Assembly (NCBI GenBank): GCA_038373865.1
Contig: JAXGGA010001075.1
Coordinates: forward strand, 106,696-170,695
DNA from: Uloborus plumipes
Lineage: Eukaryota > Arthropoda > Arachnida > Araneae > Uloboridae
DNA length: 64,000 bases
Direction: 5' to 3'
Every line of letters begins with the position of its first letter. The first letter of the stretch is position 1. The position numbers were made by a program, and so were the translations under genes. Positions 55,686 through 64,000 of the stretch are shown in pieces. The notes beneath the pieces are model-generated. The model had not been told where the DNA came from, did no database searches, and worked only from the letters and a program-made list of their open reading frames with translations.

Positions 55686-56288
55686 TCTCATGTCTCAGGC
55701 AGTACTCATTTGAATAAATGGGTAATTTCAACTATGCATCCCAAGTCAATAGCTTCTCAAAGTCATCTGTGTTATATTTTGTAGAAAATATGTTTAGCAA
55801 AGTGATTTATATTTTAAAAAGATGGCTTTTTATAATTTTAAGTTTTTGTTCCCATCATTACAGCCAACTGTGTTTAATGTTGATCTTCTGCCGATTTCAA
55901 CTGCTCTTGACATATCGTAGTGGTATCATTCCAGTCATAGATTTGTAAAGCTGTCAGATTGACTTGATTCATGTTCATTTCAAATTTCTTTAATTTGTTC
56001 GACTTTTGTCTGTTGTAATTCCTTTTTATTAGTACATTAGTAACGTTATTAAAGTGACAAATGTTCATAGAGAGGCCAAAAGTAACAAAGTTTTTATAGG
56101 TTATTGTTTAAGTTAAGCCTTTCAAGTTATAGTTTTATTCATATTTGTGATTATATGTTTTGTTGAGTAAAAAGTCTTCGAAGAGATAAAGGGTTTTTGC
56201 AATTTGAATTGTGATGTACGCCGAATATTGTTTTTGTGGAGTGTGTATGTGTAAATGTACATACTTAAATATATACATATATATGCAT

Positions 56289-56290
<2 letters not shown>

Positions 56291-56339
<49 letters not shown>
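56291..56339. repeat. (TA)n microsatellite 3, about 23 units
   Basis: Pure AT run preceded by imperfect ATACATATATATGCATACAC, the same kind of flank as microsatellite 1. Confidence 0.98.
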
Positions 56340-56341
<2 letters not shown>

Positions 56342-56413
56342 TGCATATATGTTTTTGTCATGAGACTATATATTACTATGTTTGAGAATTATGTTTCAGT
56401 AGTCAATGTTTGC

Positions 56414-56419
56414 AATAAA
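56414..56419 (+). terminator. Candidate poly(A) signal AATAAA for CtBP
   Basis: AATAAA, followed 20-40 bases later by a GT-rich element. The best-placed of several hexamers after the stop codon, about 1.6 kb downstream of it. Confidence 0.35.
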
Positions 56420-56936
56420 GAAAGCGATACATTGCCAATTATGTCTGCAGTGTGAGTATCAGCAATTTAATCAGACCTGTATATTGTGTTAGCATTTCTT
56501 TTTTTTTTTTTTTTTTCACCATCATCCGAGTTTATTACTTAATCAAACCATTGTATGTGTACTGTTTTTGAAAATTTTAATCCAAAGCGTTCTTCATTAT
56601 TTTAGCCCCCGTCTTGCAAGTGAGATATTCTTTGTTTTAAAATTAGTAAGCAATAATGTGACATCATGATGTTGTAAATAATCCTTTGACACCAAACAAG
56701 AGTACTCAACTAACATTTTAACGTTTGTTTGTCCTACAATTGTGTTTATACCAATTTTTTCTTAGCACCTGCAGAGCTGCCACAGTTAAAATATCCTTCC
56801 CTCCATTTGAATTAATAACTAAGGTAGGTGTGCATGTAATAAGGCTTACCTATGGGAGATTTGAAATAAGACAAAAATTATGTATCGAAGTCAACAAATT
56901 GTAACATTAATTAAAAATACAGATCCATTACTTTAA

Positions 56937-57155
56937 CCTCTTCAGTCCGTATTTTTTTAACCATGAATTTCAAGTTTTTAAACCTTTGTTAGGTCTGAAT
57001 AATACCTATAAAAAAATTGGGATTGATGAAAAATAAATGCTACAATCTTAGATTTTATAATGCATAGTTTTTTTCGATATAATTTGCTTTTTATTTAAAT
57101 ATTTATTAAAACTAGGAAGGTACACATATGTGTACCTTCAACTGGGACTGAAGAT
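56937..57155. mobile_element. Small TTAA-flanked MITE
   Basis: TTAA|CCTCTTCAGTCC at left and GGACTGAAGAT|TTAA at right (TTAA at 56933-56936 and 57156-57159), so the CTTCAGTCC terminus is inverted. It includes an internal palindrome, GGTACACATATGTGTACC (near 57118-57135). Confidence 0.65.
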
Positions 57156-57189
57156 TTAAAAACCTTCTCATTAGCAGAGAATCATTTCA

Positions 57190-57350
57190 AGTTTTTCCAG
57201 GGGGGGGGGGGGGCAAAGGGTGAAAACAATGCAATTTCATCGGAAAACAGCAAAAACCACGCCCACTTATATGTAAATACATTGATTTCTCAAAGCCAGG
57301 GGGGGAATTGCCCCCCCACCCCACCCCCTAAATGGTGGGCCTGCTCATTA
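57190..57350. repeat. Poly-G dispersed repeat family D, copy 4
   Basis: G run at 57200-57213, CACGCCCACTTATATGTAAA, TACATTGATTTCTCAAAGCC, then G and C runs and GGTGGGCCTG. Closely parallels the copy at 4528-4712. Confidence 0.7.
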
Positions 57351-57794
57351 GGCCTTATTATATTGTAGTAGGAAAAAAGGCCTAATTCTTTAAGCCTTAA
57401 AAAGAAGTTTCTAACATTGGTGATTGATATCAATCATAACATATATGCATTAATCATGCTTTAATTCTTCCAAATGACATCAAATTTCTTTGTTTAACAG
57501 CCAACCAGACCCTCAAAATTATCTTTGTCATCGGCTGTCAAACCAACACATTCCTCATGATACCACTTGTTGGATATATGCGAAAAACCTTCTAAAAGGT
57601 CTGGTTCGGGTACTCTTTTTTTTTTTTCTTATGTTGTCAAAGTGGAGGGCCTTGGGATTTTGGCCTGGAGTGGATACAAAGTTTAAAATTTCCCTTATGA
57701 ATTGTGTCGGCTTTAGTAGCTGGAACTTCAAAAAACAAAGATTAAGCAAAAACTGTTTCTGGAATAGCTTGTAGATTCAATAAATATAACGAGT

Positions 57795-57890
57795 GGCTTT
57801 AACCCAGTGACGGTTCTGGACGTCTTATCACGTCCATTTAACATGTAATTCTGGAACTGCTGGACCTCCCTGGGGTTAAAGCCGCTTGTA
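57795..57890. repeat. Short hairpin around TTAACCC
   Basis: GTGGCTTTAACCCAG (57792-57806) and CTGGGGTTAAAGCCGC (57869-57884) pair around an inner TTCTGGACG...TAATTCTGGAAC stretch. Pairing continues outside the TTAA, so a piggyBac origin is only possible. Confidence 0.6.
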
Positions 57891-60627
57891 ATGTTATTAT
57901 GGGGCATGCATTTGGATCAGATATTTGAAAGAATAAGATGATTGTTTGGCATTTGACATGATGTAAGCACTAAAATAACAATAATCCAATTAATGAACAG
58001 TCGTAATTACTTTTAAATATTCATAACATAATGGGAAAGAATTAAAATTAGATGTAAAGCTGACAAATGTGGATACAAAAACAAAGGAGTATAATACCTA
58101 TAGTCAAATATAAGACCTATAGTCAAATTTGGTAGGCCTTAATTCCTGCTTACATCATGTATGAAGAAATACGAAAAACTACAGTAATTGGTTTATAATG
58201 TATGTCTCAGACAAAAAATATAGATAAAAGTTTTAAAAACATAAAATTGTTGCTGCTCAAAACTATAAATAAAAATATTATAAAACTTGTTTGCGATTCA
58301 ATTTGACTAATGTTTTATTATTTGTGATGAACAACCACTCGGTGTAAATGAATTGCGAGCGATGGGTCGGGACCTCAGTTTGAACTGTCATCTAGGACTG
58401 TTAGCCATCCACGATAGCATCCATAGAGGCAACAAACATTTTAAATTGTATTGTTGTTAATTAGGCCGTATTACAGGGATGAAAATCTTCCGCGGATCCG
58501 CGATTTTCCGCTTTTTGTATTTTTTCTTTCTTTCCACGATTAAAAAATTTATTTTGCATGAAGTTTAGAAAAAAAATAGACTCATTATTAAAATGAAGCT
58601 TAAAATAAGTTGATTTAAAGAAGTAGAGGTTGAAATTATTTCTAACTTCCAAAATAATGGAAATGTTTTTAGGATGCAGCATGATTGAAATTTCAAGGAT
58701 GACATGCAATTATCGGCGAACTATGTACTCTATTTTGGCATTTGCGAAAAACATCAGTTTCCTTTGTAGGAGGAAGAAATTAAGAAAGTTCAGCTAAAAT
58801 ATTCGAGATTTTTTTCAAAAAATTTGGAAATTATTTTGACCTTTAAAATTTATCAAAATAGCTAAAGACCATGCAATTTTATTTCATCAAAATTGCAACC
58901 CCCCTACTTTTTTCTACATTGTTGTGAATGACGTAAAAATAAATAGTGAATGAGCAATTAAGAGCTTTTAAAAACATTTACTTTTGATTTCAAGCCGCAA
59001 ATTAAGAGGAAATCTTGCATTACTAATTTTGCAGAATATGGGGGAAGAAATGTGTGCGAATTATAAGCCGTGCAATTTTTCCTCTTTTTTGACTTTGAGC
59101 TGTTTTCATTTGTGGTATTAGCCGACAGACCTTAATATCCGCACCTACCTTATCTCATATGTATACAATTATTGACAAGCATTTAAATATTCTAATCGGT
59201 CCAAAATCTCAATAGTAATTGATCAACTAGGCATAAAAAGCTTAGAACTACTGGAAATTCATTAAAATTTGTCCCCCCCCCCCATGCCAGAGAAAGGAAT
59301 TGAAATACAATTTCTGCGTCAACCCTGTTATTTTGTTGATAATTTTTCCAACAATCTAGGTATGATTTGGAATAACATTAAGGGCTTCTACTAAGTATAA
59401 GAATGATTTTTATTTATAGGCATCCTTTTGTGACTATGCATTTAAAAATAGTATTTATGCAAGGTTTCCATCAATTTCTTCTTGTGCTGACTGTCACAGC
59501 ACTGCACTTATGAACAAACATCGTTCGCATGTGCAATATAATGAGTTTTATTTTAGCAAATTTTGATCTTGTTGAAAAAGTTGAACTTTTTACCCTCCTC
59601 TGAATAACGTAAACAAATTTGCGATATGGTATCTTTTCCCAAATCAGTCTTAAGTTAGAATTGTTACCCTGAATTTATTACTAGAATATGTTTTAAGAGT
59701 TCTGTGTTCAAGCAAATTACCTTAATTTTCTAGTAAATTATAGTTTTTCAGGAGAAGTTGTCTTGTTATTATACTTCTATTTCCTAATTCCTACTATTAA
59801 ATCAAATTATTTAAGAATAGTTTCTTTGCAAATGCTGTTTTGACATAAATTTAACACTTTTTTGAATTGATGACAAAGAATCTAGTGCTATATTTTTCTA
59901 ACTGCTAAACACGCTAGTTTTATATATATTTAAAAGTTTTTTGAAGTTTGGTATATTGTTCCTTGTATTTTATTTCAATATTCCATTTTCTGTTACATAA
60001 ATCATGTACAACTGACTGTCATAAATTGACAAATTTTCACTGTGTTAAAATATGTGAAAAGGTGATTGTTAAATTTGTAAATTTTCTTTACTTTTGACAT
60101 CTATTAAAATTATATTATTGTTTTAATTCATAAAGAAAGAAAAAGAAAAAAAAAATCTGCTTAATTTATGCATCACTTTATTTATGCTTGCGATATGAAC
60201 AGCTTTGACCGTGTTAATCAAAACTTTTTGTAATGTATCGTTGATTAAATGTGCTGTGTTAAGGATGTAAAAATGATACTTTTTTTCAACGCTCAATTGT
60301 CTTAATCATTTTTTTTTTTAATTTAGTTCATATTTTACCACCTGTTTTACTTTGTAGCCTCTGTGTTGTCTGTTTGACCTAAAGCTTGTGATTTTTTTTT
60401 TTTTTTGTGATATTTCACAAAATGTCTTCAATGTACTACATAATTGTCTCAGGTTATGGACATACAAAAACAAAGGCTGCTTATCTTCAATACAGTTTTT
60501 AATTTCTTAGGGCGTTTAAATTGTGCCCTTGTACAGAGTCAGATCGAAAGAAAATTTCTTTTTTGTTCAAGCAATTGTAGTTTCAGTGGCCTGTAGTTTT
60601 CTCCATCTTGATTCTTGTCATGTTCTG

Positions 60628-60650
60628 CCATGTGTGTGTGTGTGTGTGTG
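60628..60650. repeat. (TG)n microsatellite
   Basis: About ten TG units, 40 bp upstream of an AATAAA at 60688. Confidence 0.95.
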
Positions 60651-61484
60651 GGCGTGTGAATCAAATCATTTCATGGGTGGCAGTGAAAATAAATGACAGT
60701 TTTCATTTCTAATTGTCAGCTTTATCTTCATTTTTGCAAATTTTATTTCTCTATTCTGAAATCATAGAAATATTCAAACAAATAAATATTTTTAATATAA
60801 ATGAGAATTACAGTTAAAATAAATGTTATATAGAAAAATAAAATGTTGAAGTTTTTCTCGATTTATGCTATAAAGTTACTGAAAGAAAATTTTGTTCTCC
60901 GATTCTGATTTAATTTTGCCCTTTTTGTTGGTAAAGTATGCATCACAAAGGAACATACCACACTGAGATAGTTTTGTGAATTACATAAAACTGAACCTGA
61001 GGCAAGCTTCAACAAGGCTAGGGGCTAGTATTTCTACAAGAATATTGAGTGCGGAAATAACCTTCTGTTGCATCATGCACTTGGCCATTGAAGTATGCTG
61101 ATTTTCTGGAAATTCTAAGTTTGTTAATCATATTTTGTTCATTTACAATAATGCGTTCTTTAGTAGTATAGCTTTTAAGAACAGGTGAGTAAAAGAAATT
61201 TTGAATTTTGACCAGCATAATATGTTTGAGTTGACTGTGTATCATTGGTGTGAAAAAATTAAGGACAAAGTTAAATAATCAGCAGAGAGAAAAAGCAGAG
61301 CCAGATGATAGACCAATGAGGACATTGACTTGGGTCAGGTACGTTAACACAAGCAAACACATAAACATAGTGGGGGAGATTTGGAGGGGATAAATGACAT
61401 TGGTGGTGTGAGCACAGCATTTTTGGGTAAGCAATTAATTGTATTTTTTATGTCAGTTTACCTACCTGCTTGTCAAGTTTCCTA

Positions 61485-61610
61485 CTCATAGTCTATGATC
61501 CGAATGCAGTTTTTCTGCACTCATAGCGTACACTCATCACGTATGTGTCAAATTAAAGCTGATTTTTTTCCGCTTATGTAAAAGTGGCCGAAACCTTAGG
61601 CAGCCTGGCC
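61485..61610 (+). repeat. Partial direct duplicate of the foldback left end
   Basis: CACTCATAGCGTACACTCAT, CAAATTAAAGCT, TATGTAAAAGTGGCCG and GGCAGCCTGGCCT occur here and again, in the same order, in the first 140 bp of the foldback starting at 61611. Confidence 0.8.
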
Positions 61611-62772
61611 TAAACAGGTCACATGAATAGTATTTCTACACTCATAGCGTACACTCATGACTCATATATCAAATTAAAGCTAATTTTTTTCTGAACGTGA
61701 TGCACTAAGGCTGCCTATGTAAAAGTGGCCGCAACCTCTAGGCATCCTGGCCTGAAGTTTAGGGTCCAAAATTTCAAATGGTTATAAAAGACTGAAAAAT
61801 GGGTAGATTCTTATGCTTTTTTTACTAAAATTATTCTTAGTGTGAGTACTTTTTCGAAAAATAATTAACTTAAATTTCAAAAATTGCCGATAGGGGGCGC
61901 TTTAGACTTAGTAGCTAAAAACAACTACTTTTTACGGGTTTTTTTTTTTCGTATTTTCGTAATTGATTCAAAAAGTTTAAACTCTAACTTAAATTTTGAG
62001 ACCAAAATATCAACTAATTTCCAGTTTTTAGCAATAATCGGACCAAACGTCAAAAAATGTATTTTTCTACTTTTTAACTTGTCCTTTCGTGTAAAAAAGA
62101 TTATTAAAATAATCTGGCGATACTAATGATGTGAAAATAAAATTAAATGCACAGTTTCTGAGTTGTAAAATACGAAATTTCTGGGTAAAAAAATGTTGGA
62201 ATTTTTTTTTCCTTTTTTTTTAGTTACGAAAGGGTTTATCTGATTTTATTTTAACATTATCAGGTGATTTTAATGTTTTTTTTTACATGAAAGGACTAGT
62301 TGAAAAGCGGAAAAACACAATTTTTGACATTTGGTCCGAGTATTGCTAAAAACCAGAAATTAAGTTGATATTTTGGGCTCAAAATTTAAGTTAGAGTTTT
62401 AACTCTTTGAATCAATTACGAAAATACGAAAACAAACGGTAAAAAGTAGTTGTTTTTAGCTCCAAAGTCTAAAGCGCCCCCTATCGACAATTTTTTGAAA
62501 TTTAAGTTCATCAATTTTTTTTTCGAAAAAGTACTCACATTAAGAATAATTTTAGAAAAAAAAAAAGCAAATGAATCGACCAATTTTTCCGTATTTTATA
62601 ACTATTTGAAATTTTGGACCCTAAACTTCAGGTCAGGTTGCCTAGAGGTTGCGGCCACTTTTACATAGGCAGCTTTAGTGCACCACGTTCAGAAAAAAAT
62701 TAGCTTCAATTTGATATGAGTCATGAGTGTATGCTATGAGTGTAGAAATACTACATTCATGTGAACTGTTTA
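61611..62772. mobile_element. Third foldback element (about 1.16 kb inverted repeat)
   Basis: Left arm TAAACAGGTCACATGAAT... and right arm ...ATTCATGTGAACTGTTTA pair for about 500 bp with moderate divergence, including mirrored AAAGTGGCCGCAACCTCTAGG, GGGGGCGCTTTAGAC and AATTGATTCAAAAAGTTTAA blocks. Centre is near 62190. Unrelated in sequence to the foldbacks at 11371 and 47164. The central part resembles 12649-12760. No coding capacity; open frames on it are mirrored shadows. Confidence 0.9.
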
Positions 62773-64000
62773 GTAGGGTATGTCATAAAAATAGAATTTT
62801 TTTTTTTCGACTTGGTACACGCACTTTCCTGTATGTATTCACTCATTTTGAGTTGATTGGTACAAAAAAAAGTTTTCGGAAAACAATTTTAGCTACCGGG
62901 AAAACGCTATTTACATAAAACTCCGGTGTTTTTTTTTTCAAGAAGTTCACTACTTTCAGGTTGAATACGCAATATAGAAGCTGCAGGAGTTTTTTAAAAG
63001 ATTGTTCTGCTAACTTAAATGCATGTTTTTAACCCTAATGAACGTACTTTAATTATAAAAAATACAGTTAAATATACATTTCGTCTCTTTTTGTTCTTAA
63101 AAAGAGCAGAAACTATCGGCAATCCTTCCTACTGAAACGGGTTACGCTTCTGGTCCATTGACACCGCCGTCTTCGTTAGGCAGTCAGCGGTTCACGGGAA
63201 AATGCCACCTGCAACTGGGGAAGTGACCCCTCATTTTACTTATTTACCTCCCCCCTCCCCATCAAGATAACTTTTGACCAGCGGACGCGTTTTGACTAAA
63301 ATGTCTCACATTCTGCCTAAGATTTTGAAATCAGTTGCGCTTCAGACAAAAGGCAGGTTGAGATTCTCTTTTTTGTTTTATTAAAGGATGGATTGATTTC
63401 CACTAAAAACCTGAAAAGCGAAATGCACTAACAATTTTAAACCTCGAAGAGTTCGGACTTACAGTTCGACTCTCACGAAAGCTAGTGCCGTCGTGTAATA
63501 TTATGACCAGGATATACCCTGGAATTTTTGTAGTATAGCTGTATACGAAGTAAACGAAACTACCTTGATATTAGTAGAGCGGCAGTTACTTCAGTCAGGT
63601 TTGCTGTATCATTAACCGCGGCAGTTATCACATATAGCCTTTTGGGTGATCTTGTGAAGGCAGGCCATCTCAGTGATCATAAAAAACATCTCTCGTGCGA
63701 TAGCAAAAAGGTGTTTCATGCTAAAGAGCATGTTATGAAGCACTCAAGAGCAGAGGAGAGTTCCAATATCGCAAAAAGTAACATTACTGCAATTTTTGTG
63801 GAAAGCAGGTAGCGCAACAATCTAACTCTTACAAGGGTACCTTACAGATTGTCACGCACCGATTTTGATGAATTTTATATATTATGTAGAGGGACCGACC
63901 CTAAGTATTTTAGCAAAAGGATATTCCACAATGCGCCTTAGTTTTCGAGATATAACGATCCAAAGTTCAGCTCGAAGTTGTTATAGAGGTACGGTTGAGT
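62773..64000. other. Right edge, repeat-like, no gene recognised
   Basis: From about 63090 composition is more balanced than the surroundings, with many stops in all frames. The last 170 bp (GTCACGCACCGATTTTGATG, GAGGGACCGACCCTAAGTAT, GTTTTCGAGATATAACGATC) looks like the body of a dispersed repeat cut by the window end. Confidence 0.45.

Larger units (their letters stand above)
54812..56440 (+). other. CtBP: Probable CtBP 3' UTR
   Basis: No bounded transposon is seen here, in contrast to the introns. It contains three (TA)n tracts. Candidate poly(A) signals are AATAAA at 55713-55718 and 56414-56419; the second is followed by a GT-rich GTCTGCAGTGTGAG. Another AATAAA at 60688-60693, just after a (TG)n tract, would mean a much longer UTR. 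The actual end cannot be decided from sequence. Confidence 0.5.
56441..61610 (+). other. Downstream flank or extended 3' UTR
   Basis: AT-rich sequence with small elements at 56937-57155, 57190-57350 and 57795-57890, a (TG)n tract at 60630-60650 and a partial duplicate of the foldback end at about 61485-61610. No coding gene recognised. Confidence 0.5.

Noticed and set aside
61884..62668. Two plus-strand frames of 72-80 codons
   Set aside because: They lie on the paired arms of the foldback element and carry mirrored sequence with no domain.

Overview
This window is AT-rich, repeat-packed nuclear DNA from an animal, almost certainly an arthropod. The only protein-coding gene I recognise is CtBP (C-terminal binding protein), read left to right on the + strand. 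Its residues are arthropod-like, and the low GC, long introns and hAT/Tc1-mariner/piggyBac load fit a chelicerate such as a spider or a relative. That placement is an inference from style; no marker gene here proves it.

CtBP: six coding exons lie at 25587-25744, 39658-39802, 44435-44641, 44726-44950, 53871-54002 and 54450-54811. All junctions are AG/GT with matching phases, and together they give 408 residues. They carry the whole NAD-binding and catalytic core (GxGxxG across an exon junction, then Arg, Glu, His and the substrate-pocket Trp) and a Ser/Thr/Pro-rich tail. The short first coding exon with the start Met was not found. The last exon has a strong internal splice donor (GTGAGT) exactly where the catalytic core ends. 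A likely 3' UTR with three long (TA)n tracts follows.

Upstream, 1-25586: non-coding DNA with many dispersed elements. They include hAT-type elements with 8-bp target duplications, a tRNA-derived SINE with a perfect 14-bp duplication, a degraded LINE, a nearly intact Tc1-like transposon whose open transposase has lost one catalytic Asp, a 655-bp foldback element, three copies of a ~200-bp MITE, and a TTAA-flanked element with a Tigger/pogo-like MITE nested in it.

CtBP introns: the first visible intron (13.9 kb) holds a 7.5-kb nest of elements stacked in at least three layers, all with recognisable target duplications. The next large intron (4.6 kb) holds a second copy of the foldback element and a 492-bp hAT-like element. 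The 8.9-kb intron holds a deleted mariner and a TTAA-flanked ~1.37-kb palindrome. That palindrome was split by a hAT element carrying a BED-finger exon remnant, and the hAT was itself invaded by another element.

Downstream, 57-64 kb: small TTAA elements, hairpins, a 1.16-kb foldback and a repeat-like right edge. No new gene system is evident. The most unusual content is the set of long near-perfect inverted repeats that would be transcribed inside CtBP pre-mRNA, and the order of insertions that can be read from the nested elements.
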